Under the pieces are notes generated by a model. The model had not been told where the DNA came from and did not search any database. It worked only from the letters and a program-made list of their open reading frames with translations. DNA of 64,000 nucleotides from Parahoeflea alexandrii (lineage in GTDB: Bacteria; Pseudomonadota; Alphaproteobacteria; Rhizobiales; Rhizobiaceae), in contig NZ_JAPWHB010000001.1 in assembly GCF_027214025.1 (NCBI RefSeq), positions 62,001-126,000 on the forward strand, given 5' to 3'. The position numbers and the translations under genes were made by a program. Within the stretch, counting starts at the first letter, position 1. Each line of letters begins with the position of its first letter. Shown in pieces: positions 18,397 to 29,046 of this stretch.

Positions 18397-19218
18397 TCAC
18401 TGGGTGCGCTGATTCTTGAAGTAAGTCTTTGGCGGCGCGCCCATTACCCGCGAAAACATGGTGGTGAAGGCCGGCATGCTGTCGTAGCCAAGATCCATGG
18501 CGACCGCCGTCACTGCTTCGCCGGCGCTCAGCCGCGGAAGTGCGGCCATGACGCAGGCCTGCTGGCGCCAGGCGGAGAGGCTGAGGCCGGTTTGCTGACG
18601 GAAGATTCGGGTGAACGTGCGCCGGCTCATGCCGGCCCGGCCGGCCCAGTCGTCGATCTCCAGACGGACCGAGGGTTGGGCGACAAAACTGTGGCAGAGT
18701 CCAGCGAGGCGGGCGCTGCGCGGCAACGGCAATCCTAGCGGTCTTTCGGGCAGGATCGGAATTTCATGCAGCAGCGCTTCCTGGATCAGCTGCGCCCGGG
18801 TGCCGGTGGCATCCGGCCCGATCCTCACCGTTTCGGCCAACAGGCTGCGCATCAGGCGGGTCATGCCGGTGACATGCAGGTGGGTGGGAAGGCCGGGAAT
18901 GGCATCGGGCTTGACGTAAGCCGAGTGCATCTCGACCCTGCCGATGGTGTCGACCGCATGGCGGACACCCGCCGGGATCCACAAGGCGTGATCGGGCGGC
19001 ACCATCCAGCGTCCGGCGGGAGTCTTGACGGTGACCACGCCGGTTATGGGGTGCAGCAGCTGCGATCTGCTGTGCTGATGTTCCAAGACGTGCTCATCGC
19101 GCTCGAAACGATGCGCGAAAGCCACCGCCGGCGTGTCGGATGCCTCGACCAAGGCTCGATTGCTGGCGCGCAGGCTGGCGATTTGCGAGGAAACCTGATT
19201 TTCCGATGATGACGTCAT
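18397..19218 (-). CDS. AraC family transcriptional regulator with cupin-like sensor domain
   Basis: A 273-residue regulator. The N-terminal part (about 25-130) is an AraC-type cupin with EHVLEHQHSRSQLLHPITG and WMVPPDHALWIPAGVRHAV. The C-terminal 100 residues are a double helix-turn-helix domain with DDWAGRAGMSRRTFTRIFRQ and AVAMDLGYDSMPAFTTMFSR followed by GAPPKTYF. The small effector is unknown. It is divergent from the fosmidomycin-resistance-type exporter gene at 19435, a common arrangement in which the regulator controls the exporter. The start is ATG 19218; the open frame continues further upstream but only as the mirror of the exporter gene. Confidence 0.88.
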   Translation of the reverse strand: MTSSSENQVSSQIASLRASNRALVEASDTPAVAFAHRFERDEHVLEHQHSRSQLLHPITGVVTVKTPAGRWMVPPDHALWIPAGVRHAVDTIGRVEMHSAYVKPDAIPGLPTHLHVTGMTRLMRSLLAETVRIGPDATGTRAQLIQEALLHEIPILPERPLGLPLPRSARLAGLCHSFVAQPSVRLEIDDWAGRAGMSRRTFTRIFRQQTGLSLSAWRQQACVMAALPRLSAGEAVTAVAMDLGYDSMPAFTTMFSRVMGAPPKTYFKNQRTQ

Positions 19219-19434
19219 GTTTGGCCCGAATGCGTAAAAACTAGACCAAACCACGAAGGCGGGCTGCCGACAAGGCGTGTACCAATTGCAATGGAACTGC
19301 CTGGGGCAGTCAAAGCTGGTATGCCCGGTTGGACTTGTCCGGTTCAGCCCGGCCTGCCGTGTCGATATTTGGCGGTAGGCGCAATCCGGGGCGATACCCG
19401 GCTGGCCTGCGGCGAGTGATCTTGAGGACCTGTC

Positions 19435-20643
19435 ATGCGTGTCATCCCTGAGAACCCCGGAGCCGGGACGATTACCCAGGCTGCGACGCCTGCCGCGTTT
19501 TCGGTGGTGGTGGCGCTGAGCATCTGTCATTTCCTCAACGACACGATGCAGTCGGTGCTGGCGGCGATCTATCCGATCCTGAAGATCAATTACGACCTGA
19601 GCTTTGCCCAGATCGGCCTGCTGACATTCGCCTTCCAGTTCACGGCCTCGCTGCTGCAGCCGGCGATCGGGGCATTCACCGACAAGCGGCCGATCGGTTA
19701 TGCGCTGCCGGTCGGGACCGGATTCACGCTGCTGGGCCTGTTGCTGCTGTCGTCGGCAGGCTATTACGTGCTGCTGCTCCTGGCGGCGGCACTGGTCGGC
19801 TTGGGGTCGGCCGTCTTCCACCCGGAATCCTCCCGGATTGCCCGGCTGGCATCGGGCGGCAGGCACGGTACCGCACAGTCGGTTTTCCAGGTGGGTGGCA
19901 ATATCGGCACCGCCAGCGGGCCGCTGCTGGCGGCCTTCATCATTGTCCCCAACGGCCAGGGCTCGGTCGCCTGGTTCGGCCTTGCGGCGCTGACCGGCAT
20001 GATCATCCTGACCTGGGTCAGCCGTTGGTATGCCGCCTATCGCCGCGCGTCGGCCGGGCGGCCGGCACCGGACAAGACCCTGGCGCACAGCCGCCGCAGG
20101 GTCATCCTTGCGCTCGTGGTGCTGGCGCTGCTGGTGTTCACCAAGAACATCTATGTCGCCAGTTTCACCAGCTTCTATACCTTCTATGCGATCGAGCGGT
20201 TCGGTGTCGGGGTACAGGATGCGCAGCTGATGCTGTTTGTCTTCCTGGGCGCCATGGCGACCGGCACGCTGATCGGCGGGCCGATCGGTGACCGGATCGG
20301 CGCAAGGGCGGTGATCTGGGTGTCGATCCTGGGCGTGCTGCCGTTCACGCTGATGCTGCCTTATGCGGACCTGTTCTGGACCGCGGTGCTGACGGTGATC
20401 ATCGGCATTGTGCTGGCCTCGGCGTTTCCGGCCATCGTCGTTTTCGCGCAGGAACTGGTGCCTGGCAGGGTGGGGCTGATTGCCGGGGTGTTCTTCGGCT
20501 TCGCCTTCGGCATGGGTGGCATCTCGGCGGCGGTGCTGGGGCAGGTGGCGGATGCGAAGGGGATCGTCTTCGTCTACCAGATCTGCTCGTTCCTGCCGTT
20601 TCTCGGGCTGCTGACGGTCTTCCTGCCGAAGCATACGCGTTAG
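19435..20643 (+). CDS. MFS exporter, fosmidomycin resistance (Fsr) type
   Basis: A 402-residue major facilitator with twelve predicted spans. SICHFLNDTMQSVLAAIYPI, GLLTFAFQFTASLLQPAIG and TDKRP form the Fsr-type N-terminus, followed by GLGSAVFHPESSRIARLASG, a strong Fsr signature. Known members export fosmidomycin and similar phosphonates or other small drugs; the natural substrate here is unknown. A GAGGA ribosome binding site precedes the ATG. The AraC gene is divergent across a 216-base gap that should contain both promoters; no clear operator was found there. A stem-loop follows the stop. Confidence 0.88.
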   Translation: MRVIPENPGAGTITQAATPAAFSVVVALSICHFLNDTMQSVLAAIYPILKINYDLSFAQIGLLTFAFQFTASLLQPAIGAFTDKRPIGYALPVGTGFTLLGLLLLSSAGYYVLLLLAAALVGLGSAVFHPESSRIARLASGGRHGTAQSVFQVGGNIGTASGPLLAAFIIVPNGQGSVAWFGLAALTGMIILTWVSRWYAAYRRASAGRPAPDKTLAHSRRRVILALVVLALLVFTKNIYVASFTSFYTFYAIERFGVGVQDAQLMLFVFLGAMATGTLIGGPIGDRIGARAVIWVSILGVLPFTLMLPYADLFWTAVLTVIIGIVLASAFPAIVVFAQELVPGRVGLIAGVFFGFAFGMGGISAAVLGQVADAKGIVFVYQICSFLPFLGLLTVFLPKHTR

Positions 20644-20671
20644 ACGCCGCCCGACTCCCCAGCCGGTTGAC

Positions 20672-20698
20672 GGAGCCACGATGCTGTTTCGTGGCTCC
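20672..20698. terminator. Bidirectional stem-loop terminator
   Basis: A perfect 10-base stem (GGAGCCACGA with TCGTGGCTCC) and 7-base loop sits between the convergent exporter and SDR genes. The T run is weak on both sides. Confidence 0.65.
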
Positions 20699-20714
20699 GG
20701 GATTTCATGCAGCC

Positions 20715-21485
20715 TTACTGGGCAACATAACCGCCGTCGACCGGAACTATGGCGCCGAGCATGAACGATGCTTCGGGCGAAGACAGCCAGACGATGAGGT
20801 TCGCCACTTCCTCTGGCGTGCCGATGCGGCCGAGCGGATGCAGCGGATCCATCATCTGGCTGCTTGTCTGGGCGCCTGCCGTCGCCTGGGACGCAAGCGA
20901 ATCGAGCATTCGCGTATCGATGCCGCCGGGGCAGACGGCGTTGACCCGGATTCCGGCCTTGCCGTATTCGAGCGCGGCATTCCTGGTCATTCCTATGACC
21001 GCGTGCTTGGAGGCGACATAGGGCGAAAGGCCCGGAAATCCGATCAGGCCCGCGACCGAGGCGAGATTAACGATGGTGCCGCCGCCAGCCTCGAGCATGT
21101 AACGGATTTCAGCCTGCAGGCACAGATAGGTGCCCTTGGCGTTGATCCGCATAATCGTATCGAAATTGGCTTCGGCCTGGTCAGCCAAGGGAGCGATGGC
21201 ACCTTCGATCCCGGCATTGTTGACCGCGCAATCCAGCCGACCGTACTGGTCGACGGCTCCCGCCACCAGAGCCGCGACTTCCTCGGCGTTGGAGACATCG
21301 GCATGCTGGAACATCGCCTTTCCACCCGCCGAATGAATCATCGAAACGGTTTCTTCGCCGGCCCGAACATGGATATCCGACACCACGACATTGGCGCCCT
21401 CGGCGGCAAATTTCAGCGCCGTCGCGCGACCGATGCCCGCGCCGGATCCGGTTACAAGTGCAGTTTTTCCAGTCAACATTGCCAT
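20715..21485 (-). CDS. SDR family oxidoreductase (glucose/3-oxoacyl reductase type)
   Basis: A 256-residue classical short-chain dehydrogenase. It has TGSGAGIGRATALKFAAEG (NAD(P) glycine motif), DVSNAEEVAALV, NNAGIEGA, the active-site Ser in NLASVAGL, YVASKHAV (Tyr and Lys) and the C-terminal GAIVPVDGGYVAQ. Such enzymes interconvert alcohols and ketones with NAD(P); the substrate is not deducible. GGGAGAGCGAG precedes the ATG. It appears to stand alone, between the exporter and the DUF72 gene. Confidence 0.88.
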   Translation of the reverse strand: MAMLTGKTALVTGSGAGIGRATALKFAAEGANVVVSDIHVRAGEETVSMIHSAGGKAMFQHADVSNAEEVAALVAGAVDQYGRLDCAVNNAGIEGAIAPLADQAEANFDTIMRINAKGTYLCLQAEIRYMLEAGGGTIVNLASVAGLIGFPGLSPYVASKHAVIGMTRNAALEYGKAGIRVNAVCPGGIDTRMLDSLASQATAGAQTSSQMMDPLHPLGRIGTPEEVANLIVWLSSPEASFMLGAIVPVDGGYVAQ

Positions 21486-21591
21486 CTCGCTCTCCCGTGA
21501 TTGCGAAGGTTACGGGGTCGACAATGGAGGCCACCGGATGGGATTGCGTTGATCGCCATCAAGCGGTTGAGAAAATTCTCGGGGCGCGGCG

Positions 21592-22392
21592 TCAGATCCG
21601 CTTCTGCAGGGCGATGGCGCCGGCCGGCGCATTGACCTTGCCGCCGGTGATGAAGAAGGCGAAAACGTCGCGCGGCTGCTTCTCGGCGGTCCGCTCAGGG
21701 GCGATCATCGACAGGTCGGATGGCGCATCGCCCGCAGCATAGGTCTTCAGCCGGCTTGCCCAGAGGTCGATATCTTCAGGCGGATAACAGGTCGCAATGT
21801 CGTCGCTGCCGCGCTGCAGCCGCACATAGACGAAATCCGAGGTGACATCGGCGATCATCGGATAGGTGTCATGATCGGCGCAAACCGCCGCCACATTGTG
21901 GCTCGCCAGCAGCTCGATGAATTCGGGCACGCAAAAACTCTCGTGCCGAGCTTCGACGACGTGGCGCAGTGCGATGCCGTCCTGCTCGGCCGGCAGCAGC
22001 GCGAGGAAGGCGGCGAAATCGTCGGGCTCGAACTTCTTGGTCGGCATGAACTGCCAGAGGATCGGCCCAAGCCGGTCACCGAGTTCGGTGATTCCCTGGG
22101 TCAGGAACTTGCTGATCGACGGTTCGGCTTCGGCCAGCACCTTGCGGTTGGTGCAGTAGCGGCTGGCCTTCAAAGAAAAGACAAAGCCATCCGGCACGTC
22201 GGCCGCCCATTTGGCGAATGTCGCGGGCTTCTGGCTGCCGTAATAGGTGCCGTTGACCTCGATTGCGTGGAGTTGCGAGCCCGCGTGGCGCAACTGCTTC
22301 GTCTTGGGCAGCTTGGGCGGATAGAAACTCTCGTTCCAGGGATCAAACACCCAGCCGCCGATGCCGGTGCGGATTGTGCCGGAAGTGGTCAT
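21592..22392 (-). CDS. DUF72 (YecE-like) domain protein
   Basis: A 266-residue TIM-barrel-like protein of the DUF72/YecE family. Family landmarks are RTGIGGWVFDPWNESFYP at the N-terminus, HAIEVNGTYYGSQKPATFAKWA, FVFSLKASRYCTNRKVL and WQFMPTKKFEPDDFAAFL, then AVCADHDTYP. The biochemical role of the family is unknown. AAGGACAACCAA gives a ribosome binding site. It lies downstream of uvrA on the same strand with a 56-base gap and may be read through from it. Confidence 0.85.
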   Translation of the reverse strand: MTTSGTIRTGIGGWVFDPWNESFYPPKLPKTKQLRHAGSQLHAIEVNGTYYGSQKPATFAKWAADVPDGFVFSLKASRYCTNRKVLAEAEPSISKFLTQGITELGDRLGPILWQFMPTKKFEPDDFAAFLALLPAEQDGIALRHVVEARHESFCVPEFIELLASHNVAAVCADHDTYPMIADVTSDFVYVRLQRGSDDIATCYPPEDIDLWASRLKTYAAGDAPSDLSMIAPERTAEKQPRDVFAFFITGGKVNAPAGAIALQKRI

Positions 22393-22448
22393 TTGGTTGT
22401 CCTTGGCTTGCCTCGGTATCCGTTTTTCTTTCAGAAGGAATTATAGCT

Positions 22449-25370
<2,922 letters not shown>

Positions 25371-25617
25371 GACGCCGCCGATTTGCCGTGGAGTATCCGG
25401 GGCGCTCTCACTAACGCCCGGACCGCCCAATTGCCTGTTTGCCTCGAAGTTCCATTTCCACGATCAAGGCTCCTGATCGTATCCCGTAGAAACACGCTGC
25501 CGCTGAGGAACACCGGACTTGTTATATGGTTCCCGGACAGCCCGATCCATACATAAGCACCTCACCGGCAATGTCGAGACGCCGCAGAGGCGGTTGCCTG
25601 TGTGAAAACCGAATCTC

Positions 25618-25646
25618 TTGACAGAAACTGACATGAATACTAGAAC
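25618..25646 (+). promoter_or_regulatory. Candidate ssb promoter
   Basis: TTGACA (25618-25623), a 17-base spacer and TAGAAC (25641-25646) form a good -35 and a fair -10. The LexA box overlaps the -10 element, so repression by LexA would block polymerase directly. The remaining bases of the uvrA-ssb gap show no gene. Confidence 0.6.
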
Positions 25647-25657
25647 AAATGAAGAAC
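25643..25657. promoter_or_regulatory. LexA (SOS) box
   Basis: GAAC-AAATGAA-GAAC is an exact match to the direct-repeat LexA box of alphaproteobacteria (GTTC-N7-GTTC on the other strand). It lies between divergent uvrA and ssb, both classic SOS genes, 120 bases from the ssb start and 273 from uvrA. Confidence 0.85.
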
Positions 25658-25776
25658 AAAAAAGGCCTGTGGATTGTCAGCCCCCGCCTGACGGGCGGAA
25701 GGACGATCCTGTAAGGTGAGGAACGATTTGGACGGGGCGGCTCAGGGCCGCCTGAAGTGTTGGAAGGTGAAACATC

Positions 25777-26307
25777 ATGGCGGGCAGCGTCAACAAGGTC
25801 ATTCTCATCGGCAATCTGGGGGCCGATCCCGATATCAAGCGCACCCAGGACGGGCGTCCGATCGCCAATCTTTCGGTTGCGACGTCGGAAAGCTGGCGCG
25901 ACAAGAACTCCGGCGAGCGGCGCGAGAAGACGGAATGGCACCGCGTGGTGATCTTCAATGAAGGCCTGTGCAAGATCGCTGAAAATTATCTCAAGAAGGG
26001 CTCGAAGGTCTATATCGAAGGCCAGTTGCAGACCCGCAAATGGACCGACCAGTCTGGGCAGGACAAGTATTCGACCGAAGTGGTGTTGCAGGGGTTCAAC
26101 GGCAACCTGACCATGCTCGACGGACGCAATGAAGGCGGTGGCGGCGGTGGTGGCCGTGGCGGGGATTATGGCGGCGGTGGTGGCCGCGGCGGGGACTACG
26201 GTGGTGGTGGCGACTTCGGCGGCGGATCGTCCGGTGGCGGTTCGGGCGGTGGCGGCGGATTTGGCGGCGGATCGTCGCGTGATCTCGACGACGACATTCC
26301 GTTCTGA
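25777..26307 (+). CDS. ssb: Single-stranded DNA-binding protein
   Basis: SSB coats single-stranded DNA in replication, recombination and repair as a tetramer. The 176-residue protein has an OB fold (residues 3-112) with [40 protein letters not shown] and [17 protein letters not shown] glycine-rich linker of about 50 residues follows, made of [12 protein letters not shown] repeats. The tail DLDDDIPF is the acidic tip that binds partner proteins. GGAAGGTGAAAC precedes the ATG, and a terminator follows. Confidence 0.97.
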   Translation: MAGSVNKVILIGNLGADPDIKRTQDGRPIANLSVATSESWRDKNSGERREKTEWHRVVIFNEGLCKIAENYLKKGSKVYIEGQLQTRKWTDQSGQDKYSTEVVLQGFNGNLTMLDGRNEGGGGGGGRGGDYGGGGGRGGDYGGGGDFGGGSSGGGSGGGGGFGGGSSRDLDDDIPF

Positions 26308-26326
26308 TCAATCGGATCGCATTGCC

Positions 26327-26363
26327 AAGGCCCGCCAACATCCGTTTGCGGGCCTTTGTTTTT
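26327..26363 (+). terminator. Intrinsic terminator after ssb
   Basis: A perfect 9-base stem (AAGGCCCGC with GCGGGCCTT) and 12-base loop is followed by TGTTTTT. Confidence 0.8.
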
Positions 26364-26400
26364 CGGGGCAACCGAATGCCGGCCACAAGGACCGCAGCCA

Positions 26401-26814
26401 ATGAAGCAATCCATCACCCACGTCGCTCTGGTGGTTCGCGATTACGATGAGGCCATCGCCTTTTATTGCGGCGTGCTCGGGTTCGATCTGCTGGAGGACA
26501 CCTATCAGGCCGAGCAGGACAAGCGCTGGGTCGTGGTCCGGCCAAAGGGCGGGCAGGGCACGTCGATTGTTCTGGCGCGGGCGTCGAAGCCGGAACAGGA
26601 GCCGTTCATCGGCAACCAGACCGGGGGCCGGGTGTTCATGTTCCTCAACACCGATGATTTCTGGGGTGACTACAATCGCCTGATTGCGGAAGGCGTCGAG
26701 TTCGTCCGCGAGCCCAAGACCGAAGATTACGGCACGGTGGCGGTGTTTCGCGATATCTACGGGAATCTCTGGGATCTGCTGCAGTTGACCGATGGCCATC
26801 CGGCAGCCACCTGA
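26401..26814 (+). CDS. VOC superfamily (glyoxalase-like) protein
   Basis: A 137-residue vicinal-oxygen-chelate protein. ITHVALVVRDYDEAIAFYCG is the first beta-alpha-beta unit with the first metal-ligand His, and FRDIYGNLWDLLQ is the closing unit with the likely Asp/Asn region. Family members include glyoxalase I, ring-cleavage dioxygenases and resistance proteins; nothing here decides which. I start at ATG 26401, the first Met that opens the fold. It stands alone between the ssb terminator and a repeat region. Confidence 0.82.
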   Translation: MKQSITHVALVVRDYDEAIAFYCGVLGFDLLEDTYQAEQDKRWVVVRPKGGQGTSIVLARASKPEQEPFIGNQTGGRVFMFLNTDDFWGDYNRLIAEGVEFVREPKTEDYGTVAVFRDIYGNLWDLLQLTDGHPAAT

Positions 26815-26860
26815 CAACAACGGCTTGTAAATGGCGGCGGCGCAGGTGTGCCCGACACTC

Positions 26861-26955
26861 GAGCATTTCCGGTGAAAACGGAGGCGCCGAGAATGCTCTA
26901 TCTTATTGTTTTCACCCATTTCCGGACGCGAAAACGGTTCCCACTTTCGCTGGAA
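26861..26955. repeat. Rhizobial intergenic mosaic (RIME-like) element
   Basis: Two adjacent imperfect inverted repeats: GAGCATTT (26861) pairs with AATGCTC (ending 26898), and TTCCGG...GCGAAA (from 26920) pairs with TTTCGCTGGAA (ending 26955). The layout and wording resemble the RIME palindromic elements dispersed between genes in Rhizobium and Agrobacterium. Recognition is from memory. RNA from either strand could fold into two hairpins. Confidence 0.6.
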
Positions 26956-26971
26956 TTGGTCTACAGCGCCC

Positions 26972-26989
26972 CGCATCCAATTGGATGCG
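26972..26989. repeat. Perfect 18-bp palindrome within the mosaic
   Basis: CGCATCCAATTGGATGCG reads the same on both strands. It sits directly beside the RIME-like hairpins and probably belongs to the same mosaic. Confidence 0.6.
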
Positions 26990-27016
26990 CATAGGACGCT
27001 GCAGCACTTTGAAATG

Positions 27017-27065
27017 ATGCATGTTCGTTATCGCTCAATTGAACCGAATTGAGTGCGACATGCAT
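27017..27065. repeat. Inverted-repeat module of the mosaic
   Basis: ATGCATGT (27017) pairs with ACATGCAT (27058-27065), and internally CTCAATT (27034) pairs with AATTGAG (27047). A bulge separates the two stems. It continues the mosaic that starts at 26861. Confidence 0.55.
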
Positions 27066-27289
27066 TAGGGCATAGGTGAGGTGCACCTCCAATGTGTCGA
27101 GCCTTGTCGGTGAGCATCGGTGCTTCCGACAGGCGTGGCGGTGCCGCGATTCGGGCTCAGCTTCACGTCACGCTTCAAGCTCTGCAGTTGACCTTGATCC
27201 GTGTGGAATGGCCCTTGCTGTTCCATGGGTTGTTTTGAGTTCAAGCAGAAACGCCGTATCACTCAATCTTTCCTGTAGCGAAGGCAGAA

Positions 27290-27511
27290 CTAATATATCA
27301 CATTAATGTACGCGTAGGCATCCATGATTATTCTTCTGACGATGCTGCCATGTACATCCCACCATATATGATCGATGTAGTCTTCGCTATCAAGGCATAA
27401 TCTTCCCAGCGAGTAGTTCGTTGTCGAAATCACATGGTCTGAAATCACTGGGTCATCGAGAAGTAGTTCTACCAACCGGGAAACCACATTTTCATGTTTG
27501 GTGTCTGACAT
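27290..27511 (-). CDS. Hypothetical small protein (uncertain)
   Basis: A possible 73-residue protein starting at ATG 27511 (MSDTKHENVVSRL) with a balanced amino-acid make-up and an acidic start, ending in DAYAYINVIY. I recognise no family. The surrounding DNA is visibly richer in A and T than the rest of the window, and no good ribosome binding site is seen. An ATG at 27577 would extend it to 95 residues. It may be an orphan gene, a remnant, or chance. Confidence 0.3.
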   Translation of the reverse strand: MSDTKHENVVSRLVELLLDDPVISDHVISTTNYSLGRLCLDSEDYIDHIWWDVHGSIVRRIIMDAYAYINVIY

Positions 27512-27903
27512 CGATAATCTGACCGGAGCCGGTTTTGACGTGTTCTCACTGGAACGATTTGTCCTTGGGAGACCCATGCCCAGGGTAGATTTTTAAATCA
27601 GAAATCTATCATAAAGTAAATTATACAAGTTTTCGCGCGTAAATAAAAATCTGCTTTTGCGACGCGACTTTAGTTTGACGTCAGTGACAATCGAGGACCA
27701 GCCTAGGGCATCTCAATCGTGCTTGCCAAAACGGATGTCCCGGAGCCGCAGCCCATCACCTGAAACAAGTCGGGAATTGCCATTCCCGCTGATGCGCGAC
27801 GCGTTGTCGTCCGTGCTCATGACAAGCATTATGGCCCCTGGTGGCAGGCAACGGACGGACGAACCTGGAGATCAACCGCCCTGTTTTCACTTCGCATGTA
27901 TGA
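27512..27903. other. Low-GC intergenic stretch, no supported gene
   Basis: Between the uncertain small ORF and the DUF1905 gene. The part from about 27595 to 27655 is very A/T-rich. A minus-strand frame of about 38 codons (MSTDDNASRISGNG start) lies near 27720-27835 but has no recognisable family. Bases 27066-27289 on the other side are also without a gene. Confidence 0.4.
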
Positions 27904-28206
27904 TCAGCCGATCGTCAGTTCGACACTGATACGGTCGCCGGCGGCGATGGCCCGAGCCCGGCGCACATCGGCCTTGAGCGGCAGGAAATAGCACCCCGTT
28001 GCCTTGTCCGGAAACAACGATGTCGACCAACGGCTTTCGCCAATACAGGCCCGCACCCGGATTGAGCCGAAACCGTTTGTCCGGCCGGCAAGGAAGCGGA
28101 TCCGGTGGGAGATGTCTTCCGGCACGGTGACAAAGTGCCATGATGCCTTGGCGGCGCTGTAGAGCCAGAGTTCCGCTTCGAAAGCATATGACTCCTCGGG
28201 GTCCAT
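27904..28206 (-). CDS. DUF1905 domain protein
   Basis: A 100-residue protein of the DUF1905 family, a small beta-barrel-like domain. Family features are FEAELWLYSAAKASWHFVTV at the N-terminus, GFGSIRVRACIGESRWSTSL in the middle and YFLPLKADVRRARAIAAGD with VELTIG at the end. Function unknown. The start ATG 28206 follows the marC stop by 14 bases, so it is likely the second gene of a marC unit. Confidence 0.82.
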   Translation of the reverse strand: MDPEESYAFEAELWLYSAAKASWHFVTVPEDISHRIRFLAGRTNGFGSIRVRACIGESRWSTSLFPDKATGCYFLPLKADVRRARAIAAGDRISVELTIG

Positions 28207-28220
28207 CGGCCTGTCTCCGA

Positions 28221-28850
28221 TCAGACCGTGATGAAGGCCTGCTTGATGCCGTCGACGACGAACTGCACCGACAGCGCTGCCAGGATGACGCCCAGCAACC
28301 GCGTCAGGATGGTCCGGCCGGTGTCGCCCAGGAACTGGTCGATGCGCTCGGCGATGACCAGGAACGCAAACAGCACCACGGACGCGGCAATGATGACGCC
28401 GATCAGCCCGGCGCGCTCCACCGGCGCATAGAAGGAGCCCGCAAGCAGGATGACGGCGGAAATCGCGCCGGGTCCGGCGATCAGCGGAATGGCCAGCGGG
28501 AACACCGAGACATTGGAGATGTGATCCTTGGTGATCGCCCGTTCGGCGCTCTTTTCCTGCCGCTCGTGGCGCTTCTCGAAGATCATCTCGAAGGCGATCC
28601 AGAACAGCAATATGCCGCCGGCGATGCGGAAGGCGCCAAGCGAAATTCCGAGCAGGCTCAGCAGGCTGGCGCCGGCGATGGCGAAAACCGCGAGGATGCC
28701 GGCGGCCGTCACAGTGCCGCGCATCGCCACCTGGATGCGCTGGCTGCGGGTCATGCCGGTGGTCAGTCCGAGAAAGATCGCGGCAAGGCCGGGCGGATCG
28801 AACATCACGATGATGGTGACGAAGGCATTCACGATCAGATCGATATTCAT
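28221..28850 (-). CDS. MarC family integral membrane protein
   Basis: A 209-residue protein with six predicted membrane spans of the MarC (UPF0056) family. VTIIVMFDPPGLAAIFLGLT near the N-terminus and SVFPLAIPLIAGPGAISAVI in the middle are the two repeated Pro/Gly half-motifs of the family. Transport function is suspected but not proven; early links to multiple antibiotic resistance were not upheld. GGGGGA lies 8 bases before ATG 28850. It is divergent from gyrA. Confidence 0.88.
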   Translation of the reverse strand: MNIDLIVNAFVTIIVMFDPPGLAAIFLGLTTGMTRSQRIQVAMRGTVTAAGILAVFAIAGASLLSLLGISLGAFRIAGGILLFWIAFEMIFEKRHERQEKSAERAITKDHISNVSVFPLAIPLIAGPGAISAVILLAGSFYAPVERAGLIGVIIAASVVLFAFLVIAERIDQFLGDTGRTILTRLLGVILAALSVQFVVDGIKQAFITV

Positions 28851-28981
28851 CACATATCCCCCGCCGGCCCGGCACATTGCCTTTTACAAGGACTTACGAC
28901 ACCCGGGCCGTCTTCGAAACCCCTCTGTCGGGCCGCAACGGTGGAGAAAGTCGCCTGAACGGCTGAAACAGGGTGTGAAAA

Positions 28982-29011
28982 TTGGCGACAGCAACGGCTT
29001 TCGGCTATAAC
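28982..29011 (+). promoter_or_regulatory. Candidate gyrA promoter
   Basis: TTGGCG (28982-28987) and TATAAC (29006-29011) are separated by 18 bases. Transcription would start near 29018, giving a leader of about 30 bases. Confidence 0.4.
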
Positions 29012-29046
29012 GCACTAATGATTCCATCCAATTTTCGTGGACCGCT

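Noticed and set aside
18397-20679. A single open minus-strand frame of 760 codons through the AraC gene and all of the exporter gene
   Set aside because: Only the first 273 codons from ATG 19218 show the AraC fold. The rest is Arg/Gln/His-rich mirror sequence of the exporter.
26129-26300. Short tandem repeats that could suggest a CRISPR-like or satellite array
   Set aside because: They are codons of the glycine-rich SSB linker, irregular in length and in frame with the gene.
27657-27929. Plus-strand frame of 90 codons in the low-GC gap
   Set aside because: Ser/Arg/Pro-rich with no ribosome binding site and overlapping the DUF1905 gene end; looks like chance.
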